DNA of 64,000 nt from Anastatus disparis (GCA_017163975.1 JAFFSR010000009.1:1116001-1180000), one strand, 5' to 3'; shown: positions 1 to 13,231, numbered from the stretch's first letter. Notes: a model not told the origin generated them from the sequence alone. Numbers and translations are program-made.

Positions 1-478
1 CCTTTTGCAGTAACGCGACTCTCAACTCAGTAAATTCGAGAGTAGAGCGCATATGGAGAGCCGGCCCTGTACTTAGAGCGTAAAGACAATTTTTCAAGAA
101 GGAAAGGCCCATCGCACCTCTTGCACAATGTATTGTTACTAACTTCTTGAGATATTGTGCAGTACCTTTTACCGCCGCTACACCAGACTCGGTGATTAAT
201 TGTACGAAATTTAGTAGCTAGCTTCTGGTGATACATCGGCATAACTACCAGATTCTTCACTAAAAGCTTCTTCGAGCTTCATAAATAAACTATTAATTTT
301 AGAGGAGAATTTTCAGCTTTTTATTGTTCATCTTTATTTAAGCAATTTTTATTTTTATAATTATACATATTTATGATAAAATCTTCATTATTTCATTCAT
401 TTAATAAGCAATAACAGGATTAAACTTTGAAAAACTATTATTAAACTAGCATAAGTTTTTATTGTTTCGAATGAAGAA
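1..478. other. Left-edge island and A/T-rich DNA; unassigned 77-codon open frame
   Basis: The first 260 bases are richer in G+C than what follows. On the minus strand 260..27 they hold a 77-codon open frame with five cysteines and many Lys/Arg in the middle (a CSGGKRYC segment, then CKRC). I do not recognise a domain. The frame has no long low-complexity run, so a small exon is possible, but an island of this base composition produces such frames by chance. From about 270 onward the DNA is ordinary A/T-rich sequence with nothing I can name. Confidence 0.15.
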
Positions 479-480
479 TT

Positions 481-544
481 TATTGATTTATTATGATTTA
501 TTGATTTATTATGATTTATTGATTTATTATGATTTATTGATTTA
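481..544. repeat. 18-bp tandem repeat, 3.5 copies
   Basis: The unit TATTGATTTATTATGATT is repeated without mismatch at 481-498, 499-516 and 517-534, with a partial fourth copy to 544. Perfect identity between copies suggests recent slippage. It is a simple minisatellite with no coding signal. Confidence 0.9.
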
Positions 545-3500
545 AAATAATATTAATTTAACACAGTTTAAATTAAACAATTAATATCTTATATGCTTTC
601 CATAGTAGAAAATCAAGATTGACTAAGAATATGTATTAAAACAATAAATTATGTACTCGTCTTTTGTCCTACCAAGTGTGCTTAAACGTATTCATTAAAA
701 CATATTGAATTCCATAATTCATGGACTAAAAATATACTCTCGTTTTGATTGTGTTAAATATATTTATGTTAAATATAAATCCTTTCATCATTGCTAACGT
801 GGGAAATGATTTAACTCATATTTTTATCCATTTTAAATGTTTTTAACTTTAAACTTTGCGCGTCATATATGACATACGCATCGATAACAAGTTAAGATCT
901 TACTTTTGTCAATATGATGTATAGACTTTATATATTTTAATAATAATCACCAAAAAAGAGAAAATTCGCGATTCGCAGATGAACATGTGAATGGCTGACT
1001 AAATTATGGTTTATACTACTGAAAAAAGAAAAGATGTCTTTTTACTCAAAAAAATGTTTGGTACTGAAAATTTATTTATTCTTTTTTTCAAAATATTTAC
1101 AATGATAAAATCGATTAATTTGATCCTTAGAGTAAAATATTACCATAAAATAGTATTGGTAGTCTGTGCAAGTATCGAGCTATTGTAGTCGTAACAATTA
1201 AAGGGCGTATTATTGGCATTATATTTTTACGTGCGCGATAAACTTGACTCATAGATCAGATAGGTCCGTGTGGTCTTGTGAAAATAAGTTTGAAAAAAAA
1301 AAGCCAGATAGCTATAGGAAGAGTTAAGAGAGAAAAGAGCGAGAGAGAGAGAGAAAGGCAAAACGAAACATGGGAAACAATTGTACGTGGTTTACTATGT
1401 TGGACAGAGACTAGATCCGCAAAACGTAACATAGTTTTCCCTGCCCTGCCCCCATGACTCTCAGTTCGTTCGCTTGTGCATCCCCACAACTAGAGTTTCC
1501 TGCGGTTTCTCTCTTCTGCATAACGGGACACAAACCAAAGCTAACTGTGTATACCTATCGATGCTCATTTTTTTATTCTTTACGAACGACTATTTGTTTT
1601 TTTTTTTTATTTCTCGTTTATCTTCTTATATGTTGTCGACAACACGTGTTTTTTCCCTTTTTTTTAAGCGCAATTAATACTTTAATTACAAAGCCGGGAT
1701 TGTTAAATAAAAGAAATGCTAAAATAAATAGCAAAACAACCGAGGGAAAATTTTGTTATTATTACTAATGAGTACTTTGATTCAACATTTTACAATTGCT
1801 ATTACTTTAACGTATAATATTTCCAACTTTATAAAGCAACAAAAGCATTTTTTCTGATTTTCGTTATTTTTATAATTAAAGGTGAAATATCTTTATTAAA
1901 TACACAGCTTTAATTAATATACTAATTAGAAAGAAAGCAACGAAAAATCCTCTTTTTTATGCACATTCATACACGTTTTATTTGACTTTTTTAATCTATG
2001 CTTATATTTTTATCTTCTTGTCTACTTGTTTGTTTTTTTCATATTCCTTTATTTATATTTTCAAGGACTAACTACTTTGAAGAAACTTCGAGACAGGAGA
2101 AGTATTGCTGTTTCTAAAGTAGTTTCGTTAATCTGCAATTTTTAAAAAAATGTATGCAGAGTAGTATATGCTAAAAACATTGTATTTAATTCAAAAACAC
2201 AATAATTTACCACTAGGATTATTTAGTGAAAATTCAAAAGTACGAAATAAGAAGGGTTTTGGGTAAGGTTTTATTTTAGACCGATAAAACACAACAATAA
2301 TTACGAAACTTGAACTTATGCAAAAAATATTTATTTTTTCGCGGCCGTTTTTCTGAACGCTGAATAAATATTTGCGCTCTAGTAAACGAATATATACATT
2401 TTTCATCCATAAAACGAGCACTCGAAAATGCAATTTTTAAGCATATACTAAAAAAAAAAGTATAGCGTATACGGCAGATGCAGGAAATTCCTTCATTCGT
2501 GGAATGACTTGCAAAAATAATAATATTTTTTTAAACACAATCTACTATAAATAATAAGATTTCAAATTAAATTAATTTATGGACTTTTATTTTATATTGT
2601 AAAATAGAATAAAAGGATTTAATTTGTTTCATTGCTAAATGTCTAAGGCACAATCGTATAATAAAATTCGAAAAATGCAATAATATTAAAATCCATTTGG
2701 TTGGTACATGTATTTCCAATACATCTATTTCTGCATTTCATGTAAAATTAAAAATAAAAAAAAGTCAACAATATGCATAAAAAAAAAAACGTTGAAAGAA
2801 AATGAAAAAGTATAGCGGTGTTACACATAAACGAAGAAAAGGAGCGCTGACTGTATTATGTCGAGGCGCACGCGATGACCGTTCATATATAGAATGTATA
2901 CACAAAGAAGAAAAAAAAAAAAAAATAAAAAGAAAGCAGTGCCTGTTGTACACACGCTATAACATCGATTACCAAAGTCAGCGCTTGTTCGGTATACATA
3001 TAAGCTCTCTCTCCTTCTTTATTTCTCGAGCTTTTCTCCCTTTCGAAATTCTACACGCCGGATGTATGCACACACTATAAGGCTTCTCAGTAGCCTTTTT
3101 AACTAAGCTCATTTTTATATCCTCGCTCTCTTTCTCTCTTTTTTTTTTGCATCTGGATAATTGTATTCGAAAATTGCGTTTCGTGATTTGTATATTTTTT
3201 CTGAAATTATGAAAAATTTATTTTTTTATTTTCTTGGAGTCTGACACTGATTTTAAAATTGAGGTTGGTTCATAAAAATGTATATTCTCGTAATTAATCT
3301 ATTTGCATTATTGATGCATTTTATATAATTGTTTTTATCTTTTTTTTTTTTATCATGCAAAAATGAGTTAAATAAAATTATTGATTTAATTTGAAAAATA
3401 CGGAAAATTTCAACATTTATTTGAAATTGAGGAAAATGAATAAAATTGACTTTTTATATAAAAAGTGTGTAAATATTTTAAAAACAAAATGTTTTTTATG

Positions 3501-3561
3501 ATTTTTATAATCATATTTTTCAATTATATTTATTAATTAATGTTCAATCATTATTCAATCA
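545..3561. other. Gene-free A/T-rich stretch with two G+C-richer islands
   Basis: No gene is recognisable. Two islands stand out. The first, about 1205-1560, contains a GA-rich run near 1335-1356 of the kind bound by GAGA-type factors. The second, about 2800-3080, is followed by pyrimidine-rich DNA. Short open frames occur on both strands in each island and overlap one another, which argues for chance. The remainder is A/T-rich with many homopolymer runs. Confidence 0.4.
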
Positions 3562-3563
3562 TA

Positions 3564-4183
3564 GGGTCAATCAGACGGTGCATATCCATTGATAATTTGT
3601 ATTTGAAAAAGTTTTATTGATTCTAATATTGTTTAAATAAAAAATTTGTTGTTGTCCTGATTCGCAATTATTATTATTAATCATATAATAAATACCACTA
3701 CATGTAAATTATTCTTTGATTTTAAAAAAGAATTCAAAGTTTGCAGCATGTTATCTGGTAGGGCAATTTTAATTCCATTGAAAATGGTCCATCTGAATTT
3801 ATTGATTTTAAATTCCATTTTTATTTTTTAAGGAAATGTAAATAAAATTTTTTGACTGGAAAATATTTATTTATGATATTGCGTCATAAATTAATATTTG
3901 TAAATTATAAAACTGTTGATGCCATTTAAAATAATATTCATTTGTCTATTCATACATCAACAAAATTATGGATTTGTTGTACTTTTCACATTTTAAACAA
4001 TTATTGATATTTTTTTTCACTTTCGCCAACCATCATTTGTATTTAAAAGGAGTATACGTTAATCTAAAATATATTTTAAAAATAATTATGGGATCCTATT
4101 AAAAGCCAATGAATTTTAATTATTTCTTTATCATTTCAAAGTTAAAAATTTCCTTAGCTATCCATTTACCGGTCGGTTGACCC
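3564..4183. mobile_element. Non-autonomous TIR element (MITE-like), about 620 bp, TA target duplication
   Basis: The left end GGGTCAATCAGACGGT (3564-3579) and the right end, read on the minus strand, GGGTCAACCGACCGGT (4183-4168) are inverted repeats that differ at a few positions. Similarity continues more weakly for about ten bases inward. Both ends are flanked directly by TA (3562-3563 and 4184-4185), the duplication typical of Tc1/mariner-type insertion. The interior is very A/T-rich and has no open frame, so it would depend on a transposase made elsewhere. Superfamily assignment is inferred from the TA alone. Confidence 0.65.
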
Positions 4184-4185
4184 TA

Positions 4186-7100
4186 ATTTTAATTTCATAC
4201 CAAAGAAGTAAAAATTTCTTTTGTGCAATTAAAAAATCTTTTTTTCCACATAACTATAATATTTTTTAATGAAAATGCATTTTCAAGAAAACTTAACTGA
4301 TTTACGATCCTTAATTAAAGTTAATCTTTTAAAAATTAAGTCCGTTTTCATATTTTTCATTGCATGAATTTTTAATTCAAATTTTTATATTTACAACATA
4401 ATTATATTTAATCTATATAAAAAAAAAAATAAAAATTAAAGAACCCTATTTTCTTATCTGGTATACAGTATTATCGCATATTTTTTCTATAGCTCATAAA
4501 CTTGCATGACCTATTTTTATAACTTTCAAGTGCCTCGACAATGCCCTATAATATCATCGTAAATATTTTTCTACATAAAAAAAAAGAAGCATTATAAAAT
4601 TATATTAGAAAAAATAATGTCATCCATTTATTTGCTAGTAAGTTTAAAAAAAAAATTCTTCATTGTAAAATGTACTGGGAAAGATTTTTATTCGGGTTTT
4701 ATGATTTTATGCATTTTTTAACGAAAATAAGATTTTAGAGTGAAATATATTTCAAAGTTGTTAAGATTACGAGCACACTCGGGGAACAATACAATGACAA
4801 TCATTTTTAATGCTATAATAAATTTCTAATTTTCGGTTCAATTTAAAAGTTTTAAAATTTTCATTTTTGTTTATTGTTGGTAGAAGAGAAATTTTTTTCA
4901 CTTAAAAGATTTACGTGAAAAAACATTAAAATCCCCAATGAAAATTTTTAAAAAATTTCAACTTTAATATTGTGTAAATTTAAATTTGAATATTCATAAA
5001 CATTTTTTTTTCATCAAAAAAGTATTAAAATTATGATGCAAAAATATGTGCGATGGGTGCAAATAAGCTTACCTATGCTGATTATAATATTACAAAACTA
5101 AAAGTACTTTTAATTTAACAAATAATAGTCTTGAAAAAAACATGATGCTGTAATTCATATTATTCAGTTAATTATTCAATTTATTCAAAACCAGAGAGCC
5201 AATCAATTTTTATCATAAACACATATTTGGAAAAGCTGCCGTAAAAAAAAGCTTGCCTCTAGCATGCATGGAATAAATGTGTTATCACCGCTATCGAGGG
5301 GTCGCATTTTTTGCCCCTATAAACACGCTATAGTAGCTTTTAAACAGCGCGCGCCAACTTTTAAAGTGATTCAAAGTCTGCAGCATCAAATTTTCGTATA
5401 TCTGCTGCTACAGGAGACTTTAGGTGTTTTACGGTTTTCTTCGCATAGTGGAAAATCTATTAGGTGATAGAAATCCACTTGTTCCTCATAAAAACAACAC
5501 GGCTCATAAAGTTGAAAAAAAAAATCATTTTATATTACTTTTATCTTATCTAGGATATTCTATTTCTAAGACAATAAAAGCTGATGAAATCCCACGCTAT
5601 CTCTTAGATCTAATATTTAATCATACTTCCTTTTTCTTTGAAAGTAAACGCCTCTGTTGTAAGTCCATCTACCTAAGTAATATCGACCACTTGGATTTCT
5701 CTACTTGTTTGAGCGTAAAGCCTTGCTATTCAGTTATTCCAGGGCTCTTTGATTACTGTTAGCTTCTTCTAATTAATTAATTATAATTACTTATTTCTTA
5801 TATTCATCTTTTTTTAACTTAATTGGATTCCATGGTGCTACTTACTATCGGAACCAAATACAAATTGTACGTGAATAAATTTTATTCATATCTATTAAAT
5901 ATTTATCAAGCTTTTTTCTTTCAACACTAAACTATAATATTATTAGAATAAATTACATTTTTTCCTATTCAGAGAAAATAAAAAATTTCGAACAGATACA
6001 AAGGAACTTCATTGTTTTATTTTTCTAAAATAAAAGAGCCTTTTGTATTTGCAAAAAAATTTTGAATTTCTGCGTATAATAATTAAAATTATAAATAAAA
6101 AATAAAAAATTGCTTTTAACTGCTCTCACTCTGATTGATCTATTTTACAATAGCTTTATTGACTTTGAAAACAAGAAGTTAAGCTGATAAGATCAATAGA
6201 AATTCTCTGGCGCAATACTCGACGATGAGAGTTTGCGATAAAGCTTATAATTGATCGTATACGCGATTGAGTCACGTGTACTTACACATATAATTAATCG
6301 TAATGCTTCTTATAAACTCACTTTATCTGATGTATTACATTGTCGTGTTAATTAAACAATGCGGTACTTGTAGTCCGCTATAAATTTACTTGATCATTCT
6401 TTTATCTTACGTATTTTCATATTCATTGATGAATTAAAACTACATGAAACTCATTGCTTGTTTTTCAGTTTGTTTCTTGTAGTAATTTAACAGAAACTCA
6501 TGATTATTTTTAGATTAATAAGAAGGATTTTAACTCTTTTTACATTAGTTAGATGCAATATCAAATTAAGTTTTCAAACTTAAAAAAAATTTACGAATAA
6601 AATAATTCATTATGAATTTTATAACGCTAATTTTGTAAAAATAAAATTAAAGTTACAAAAATATTCTTTCAGTTATTATTCGTATTTTTTAATATAGCAA
6701 AGCTTTTTGAAACTAAGAAAAAGTATTCCAGTAAAATACATTTTAGAAAAAAGTTTGATATATTCAACCTTACAGTAGTTTGAAAATTTTTCAAAAAAAA
6801 TGGTCAAATTGCAACTTTGTTTTTAAAGTGCACTTTTGGAGCTTTCGAAAAGACTTATGTCAGAAAAAACTTCCTATCACTTGCGCTTTTCCAACTTATA
6901 TCAAAGCTTTAACCAAAATAGTTCAAAAAAAAGCCTTTGTTACTTCGTCTTGCCTAAATCTCACAAAAAGAGAGCTTATATGTTAAAGAAAAAGATATGC
7001 TTTGAAAAAAATCGGTCAGTATTCCAGTAGTATACGTATACAAGTACATACGTACTTACGAGGTCATCATATGCAGCATCTTCCATACAACTAATTATTC

Positions 7101-7640
7101 GAACGCTAGCTTTTTTCTAATTAGAAATGATGATTAAACAATGCCGAGTAATGAAGCACTTATACCGATAATTCTATTTTAATTAAATTATGCGAGATTT
7201 CTTCAAAGTGTAATTAATGGTAAAAACTTCAGGATCAAAAACAATATTGAATGGTAAAAAATTTTTTTAAAAATTGCGAACACTTTCTTTGAAAAGAATT
7301 CGAGGAATATGAAAGCATTAATGCAACCCTGTGGAAAAAAATATAAAAAGTAATTTTCCTTTATTCTTGGGAAAAAAAAGAGAGAGAAAAAAAATTCAAG
7401 GTGATCTCTCGATTTTCGCGACAATTTAATTAACTCGCTAGAAGAATGCACTAACGAGCCACTCGAGCGAAATTTAATTGAAACGAAGTTTCGAGCTACA
7501 ATAATAATAGTAAAAAAAAAGTGATCCAATTTTTTTTTTTTTTTGATGGATTTATATATCGTTAAACAATACTCGCATTTTTCTATACGATATATTAAAT
7601 GATAAAGTTTATGAAAGTGCAAATGATCCGCAAGAAAGAA
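4186..7640. other. Gene-free A/T-rich stretch with one island near 5.26-5.44 kb
   Basis: Mostly A/T-rich DNA without recognisable genes. Around 5260-5440 there is a G+C-richer island with CGCGCGCC and a TATAAA at 5318-5323 that follows a short C run, a promoter-like arrangement without a recognised transcript. Open frames of 60-112 codons downstream are unremarkable in composition. Between 6110 and 6380 there are several TGATCAAT and TTAATTA-type words, typical homeodomain targets, but such words are expected often in A/T-rich DNA. Confidence 0.35.
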
Positions 7641-7687
7641 CAATTTAATTTGTAGAAATTCCTATACAATAGAAGACATATATAAAG

Positions 7688-7894
7688 CTATTTGAGATAA
7701 ATTGAATTGGCGTAGAAGCTGGGTTTGCTGCAGCAGCAGCAATCGGTATGCCTTTGAGGTGATTTCCTATGACCACATTCTTCTACGATGTCGAAATCGT
7801 TTATTTGATCAGTCCAAGTGGAATCCTCTGGGCGCGCAAAAGCTTTTGCGCGAGTAAGCTTCTGCCGATCAGTCAACTGGTTTAATTGTTTCAT
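7688..7894 (-). other. Unassigned 68-codon open frame in a G+C-richer island
   Basis: On the minus strand a 68-codon frame has a balanced, mostly charged composition in its first 50 residues (MKQLNQLTDRQ start, then KLTRAKAFARPEDSTW), ending in a four-cysteine run encoded by a CAG/CTG-type triplet repeat at about 7729-7742. I recognise no family. Part of the frame (RAKAFAR) is written by a perfect 20-bp palindrome. A small exon or micropeptide is possible, but base composition alone could explain it. No clear splice sites frame it. Confidence 0.15.
7833..7852. repeat. Perfect 20-bp palindrome
   Basis: CGCGCAAAAGCTTTTGCGCG is identical to its own reverse complement. It sits in the G+C-richer island at 7.69-8.22 kb and could be a dimeric protein site. 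No family assignment is made. Confidence 0.9.
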
Positions 7895-9600
7895 AGCGTG
7901 CGGTATTTCCTAGCCTCCCCCTTGCCCCCTTTTACCCATTTTTGGATCTCATTTGTACGGTAATGGGACTTGAACATTTTAATATGTACAAGCCTATGAT
8001 CAAGGATATTTTGCGTGATAATGGGTTGCCCGCAGGCTTTTTAAACCTGGTTAAAATTATTAAAAGCCCGAAAATTTTCCAAGGCTTCTCTCGCGCTGCC
8101 GCTACTCTACTTGGTTAAGAGAATGGAGAGAGAACGGGTTTAGGAGAAAAAGGTTGCTTGTAGAGGAGCATACAATGGAATGCGGTCGTGGTCACAAAGG
8201 TGCGGGCCTGATGAATAAGCGCGTGCCTTATTCGTTGCATTTTTTAATGTGAAAAGCTGGTTCAACTCGGAGACAAAAGAGCTGAAATAAGAGAGATGAA
8301 GAGACATGGACATAAAGTGTGCAGAAAAAGAAGAAACGAGAGAACGAAAAAAAAAAAAATATTCGGATATCGTTTTCTTTTGCACAGGACAAAACGGTTT
8401 TGTGTTCATTATGTGCGCCCTGACAAGTAGCGCAAAAGAGAATTTCAACCGAGTTAAATGTCATCGGGCTGTGCAAACAACCGACTTAAATAAATGAGAT
8501 TTCGATGAATTTCCTCTCTTCGATCAATTTTTCTGAAAAAAAGAAAAGAATTTTTTTTTTTTTCAATATTTAAAGCTTTTTATATTATTAAATCATCGCC
8601 CTTAGGAGCTTTTTTTTAGGGAAAAATTTCGACCTACTTATAAAAATGCGATTATCAAACTATAACTAAGCGACGTTATCGAATATAGTTCTGACCGAAA
8701 GTCAAATTGGCTTAAATCGATTTTACAAAACTTTTAACTAGCTTTTAACTTTTAAACTTTTAACTTGCTAAGCCAGAAGAAAAAAATCATGTAGGAATCT
8801 GATAAATTTAGTATGATTATTACAATCTATATTATTTATTGAATTAATAAGACATTCTAATAATGAAATGTATTATGTTTATCTTAATCACAATATTTCT
8901 TAAATATGATATTTTAAAAAATTATATCAGTTAAAAATTATAAAATTTTTAATTAATACTCAAATAATAACGAGTGAATCAGGTAAAATAATTGATGATT
9001 ATAAGAACGCTCAAAGTAAATCATATTAATTCTTAATCCGAAGTCGAACGGTATAACATATTTTACAAAAGTATACAGAATTGTTACTTGTACGATTTTT
9101 TTACGAAAATGATTTTTTTCAAAAAAATAAAAATAAAAATTATTTCCAATGATAGACAAATATAAGTGCTTTGTTACTTATTTACGTGTATTAAATAAAA
9201 TTGACATTATAATCTTAAAAAAAGTCAAAAAGATGATCAATAAATCCATACAAAAAAGTACATAAAATAAAAAACTATCGGTCAATCGCCGTCTAATCGT
9301 AGAAAAGAAAAAATGGATTGCATTATATAAAAATCGATGAATTTGTTCTCAAGGTAAAACGGTACACACAAACTGTACGTACACACATAATAATAACAAA
9401 GCTTCCTTTGTAAGGAACTAATATAAAAAATTAAGTAATGCATACTTTTTAAATTAATATAAATTAGAAAAATTTTTTGAAAATATTGTAGCAAATTAAA
9501 ATGAAATAACATAAAATATGCATATAAACTTTAAAAAAATAAAAAATAGTTTGAGAAATCCACTTAATATCATTAGAACATCTTTAGGTAGTTCTCTTTT
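7895..9600. other. Island tail and A/T-rich DNA, no recognised gene
   Basis: From 7895 to about 8220 the DNA stays G+C-richer, with C runs at 7915-7930 and a short inverted repeat GGCTTTTTAA/TTAAAAGCC near 8035-8068. Purine-rich DNA around 8280-8360 produces Lys/Glu-rich or Phe-rich frames that I regard as artefacts. From about 8520 to 9600 it is A/T-rich with nothing recognisable. Confidence 0.35.
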
Positions 9601-9990
9601 AAAATTTGCAACTCTAACGTTTGCCAAGCTTCAGAGTTTCATACAACGAAATTTCACATCCAAAGTATAAACAGGCAATATAGTGGCAGGAATGAGCAAG
9701 AGACGTTATTTTCATGCTTACCGAGGTTACGATCCCGCGGGCCGGTCTGCAAAGCGAACAACCGTGTCGAAAGGAATGCCGAATGAAATTTCGCCTCAAG
9801 CGCATACCCACTTTGCCCTCTTTTTTTTTCTTCTCCTTTCTTTTTCTCACTCGAGCACTTTCATCGCATAGTAAATCTTATTTCTTTAAGCAACCCTTTC
9901 GCGTTCACCCTGCTCAACGCTCACCTCAACGCACACTTCATCTTTCAAGATTCGCCAATCCTAAATCCACAACTTTTATACACTTACGCA
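9600..9990. other. G+C-richer island with open frames on both strands
   Basis: This island contains CCCGCGGGCC-type CpG-rich sequence near 9735-9745 and pyrimidine runs from 9815 to 9850. Overlapping frames of 62-98 codons occur on both strands. The plus-strand frame starting at 9683 has a basic amino-terminal part (MAGMSKRRYFHAYRGYD) but runs into Phe/Leu/Ser low complexity encoded by the pyrimidine tract. I treat the island as a candidate regulatory element rather than a gene. Confidence 0.25.
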
Positions 9991-12900
9991 CGAATTTTTT
10001 TCGTCGTTAAAATTATAAAGATGGATTTTTTTATATATTTGGAACAATAAATTATCATACCGGTTTCAAATGGTAAACATTTTTTCTGAAAAGTATTCTT
10101 TCATATCTATTAAAATCGAAAATTTGAGGAAAATTTCCCATAGATTTTCCATTAATTTAATGTGATTTGGTGATGAAAAATGGCAAATTGCTTTATATAT
10201 CTTTAAAAACATCAGGCTGAATGTGCTTTATGAAAATCTTACAGTAAGAAATTCTTGTAGCGCATATCCTGACTGGGGTATCTCCTCTTGGTAAAAGTAG
10301 AAGGAAGGAATTTCGTGTATATATATGCGAAATTTTCTAGCTTGTTAGAAAGAAGGATAAAATTTCAGTGAACAGGCAAGAAATAAATTACGAGGATATG
10401 ACGGTGACTAGCATAAATCTCACAAATTCAAGTACCACTAAATATAAAGAATGAGCTGAAAAAAAAAGTTTTTTTTTTGTTAAAAAATTAAAACGCCAAC
10501 AAAGAATGAGGTTTGAAAATAAAGACTTGGATAACAATTTTAAAAGATTCGATGTGTATGTTTTATCGTTGGTGATGAAAATTTTGCAATGTCTTATACA
10601 AAGTTTCTTTCATGCTAAAAAAAATGTCCTTACGTGAGAATAAAATTCAAGCGGCTATTTTACATGTTGACTTATAATAATCAGATAAAGCGCTTTGTCA
10701 GATACAGTGTTTTTAAAAAAGAAGTCCAATTTGTTTTCATTATTTATTTCCATCTTTTCAAATGAATATGATAATTCACTATAATTAGTAATACTAAGAA
10801 GACCAAGACATTACTGACAAAACAAAGACATTACTGATTTAGATCTCTTTTGATGAAATCCTTTGTAATTGTAAATACAATTAAAATAATGGTACGTTTG
10901 AAACATACGTCAGTGAATGATACTGCGTATAAGAATAAGATTTTTTATTTACAATTGATTTTTACTATTTTATAAATAATAAACTATTAACCATGTGTAA
11001 AGAATTATTCTTATTTATAATATCATCAATATATAAGTGTACAAAATATTTTTTTTGAGGTATAAAAAGGCGTAATACAAGAATAATAATTTACATTTAC
11101 ACTTTTTTAATATATACATAGACATACATGAATCATGTATATGTCTATGTATTCATTAAAAAAGTGTATACATGTATGTATCCATCTACAATGCACATAC
11201 AAAGATAAGCAAATATCTCAAAAACTAAGGTCCATTAGAATAAAGCCTGAAACGAGTGTTCCTGTTATTTCGTCTAGAAAAACGTATTATTAGATAGATA
11301 AGATCCGAGCTCTGCCGGCTCGGTGTTCTTGTTGGCTTAAGATAGCTGATACATAAACGACCGAAGTACGGTGAGATGCTCAAGGTATTAAACAGTTTCT
11401 TTTTATTAAGATTATTACTTTTTTAAATTAAATTGTTCAAAAGAATTTTAAATGTTATCAAAGATATTATCAATTTATTAAGATGATGTAATAGGGTACA
11501 TGATTTATGCAGAATTACCGACACTGCAGTTTTTCAGAATTTTTACATTGATTAAAAAATTTTTTTAACCATATATCCATTTCGTGTTTTTTATTAGTCA
11601 AAGTCCAAGGGTGGAATATAGAGAGATTTTTTAAATGTTTGCATTTAGAATAAAAAATTTAAAAAACTGCAGCGTCGATATTTTACATCCCTTTAAGAAC
11701 GAAGATAATACCACGTAGTCATTTATGTAAATTAAACATCGATGTAACCTATTCTTTACATGTATTATTCTATAACTTTTTTAAATAATTAGCTATCTCG
11801 AACTTTTCACAGTATTTTATGTGTTGTATCTTTTTATACAAAAATTTAGTTTTTTGTTAAAAATTACTCATCCTACTTTTTTCTAAAATTAATCAATCAA
11901 TCAAAATAGTCTGGTCCAATTAATACTTATAAAAGCATTTGCAGGTGTATTTCTAACCATTATATTTATAATCTACAGAAATTTTAATCTATTAAAAATA
12001 TTAATTTTTTTTTCAATCTCCCAGATAAATAAAAAAAAATACGCACAATATGATTGGTGATTCACTTAAAGATAATAATATATATATGAAAACTTTTTAT
12101 ATTTCGATTATAAAATAAATAAAAAAACAACAAGAAATAAATCGATAGTTGAACAAAACTCTTTATCTATCAATGGGCATCATTTTTTTTTTTTTCACGT
12201 GAACTGAAAAAATTGAAACAATTCAAAACTAACACGAGCAGGACAAACATTCGGAATGATAGCTTGTGCGTCGAATGGTTTGAATTTCCGACTAGTTCTC
12301 CCTCGTACACAGCGAAAATGGGAAAACTTTTAAAGTGTCACTAGAAACGAAATGTTTACGTACATATCGCTCGATTTCCGATATTTTTATCCTTAAATAT
12401 TTGCATAACTATTAATCAAATTTCAACTAAACTTTAAATTTCCAATTCGAGTTCCACTTCACGTTCGGTATCTGTGTAATATAAAGAGCATGTTTTTAAT
12501 GTTGTTAACTTCAAAGCAGTATTATCATCTGTGAAATAATTTTGTAATTTAAGTTCCTATTATCCAATAAAATTTAAATCATTTTTGAATAATTATTTTC
12601 ATAGAAAGACAAGCAATGTCATTATATTTACTTTATATGCACTAAAAATGTTTATAAATTGTACGTTCAATGGAACTTCAGAAAATTTTTAAGCAAATAT
12701 ATTTCGATAATGAATAGATGGATATTCATTTAGAAATACATAAGCAAATAAAAAGTAAATTATAGATTGATGCTTCAAACTTAATATTTATTATTTTTAT
12801 AAAATTCAATAATTAAACAAAATATAATGTATGTTTGAATTGTAGCGCGCCACGACGAGGGAACAAGTTTTCTATATAAACTTAGTTACTGTACCCCGTT

Positions 12901-13140
12901 GCACCCGAGTATTAAAATAAACATAACCTCCTTATTTTATCAAAATATGATGAGATGAACGCAAGTCAGAGAAAAATAAAACGTCATGATGTAGCTTTTA
13001 TTTAATAATATTTATAAATTAATAAAATTATTAACTAAATGTAAATAATTAAGCATGAAAAATGAAAGTAAATAAAAACTTACTAAACAAAAAAATACTA
13101 CCTATAATTGCAAAATGAAAACTTACAGATAATAAGAGTA
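9991..13140. other. Gene-free A/T-rich stretch
   Basis: No coding signal is recognised. Items seen: a 13-bp direct repeat AAGACATTACTGA twice near 10804 and 10825; a strong hairpin at 11.1 kb (listed separately); a short inverted repeat CCGAGC/GCTCGG near 11307-11326; a moderately G+C-richer segment 12220-12480; and a TATATAAA at 12873-12880 just downstream of a CpG-rich GCGCGCCACGACGAGGG block, which looks promoter-like but has no recognised transcript. Confidence 0.35.
11098..11168. repeat. 71-bp near-perfect hairpin
   Basis: The left arm begins TACACTTTTTTAAT and the right arm ends ATTAAAAAAGTGTA. The two arms pair almost completely across about 33 bases, including ACATAGACAT against ATGTCTATGT, with small bulges and almost no loop. 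The terminal TA and lack of loop suggest a palindromic mini-transposon remnant more than a microRNA precursor. Confidence 0.8.
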
Positions 13141-13159
13141 AAATATTTATTAAAATTAG

Positions 13160-13231
13160 ACTTCAGTGGCTCAGTTGGCCAAGGCACAGGATTTGTAATT
13201 CGTTGGCGCGGGTTGGATCCTCGGCTTAGTG
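13160..13231 (+). repeat. tRNA-like SINE head (family distinct from the main SINE)
   Basis: An A-box-like TGGCTCAGTTGG (13167-13178) and a B-box-like GGTTGGATCCT (13211-13221) are spaced as in a tRNA. The anticodon-loop position reads TTTGTAA. The B box lacks the usual TTCGA and the acceptor ends do not pair, so it is not a functional tRNA gene. The following body up to about 13370, with a short palindromic AACACGTTGCGTTATTAC-type segment, does not match the other SINEs here. It is probably an old tRNA-derived retroposon. Confidence 0.55.

Noticed and set aside
481..544. CRISPR-like repeat array
   Set aside because: Units are directly adjacent with no spacers, in eukaryotic DNA.
5318..5323. 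TATAAA as a core promoter
   Set aside because: No recognisable transcript or downstream exon; such words are common in A/T-rich DNA.
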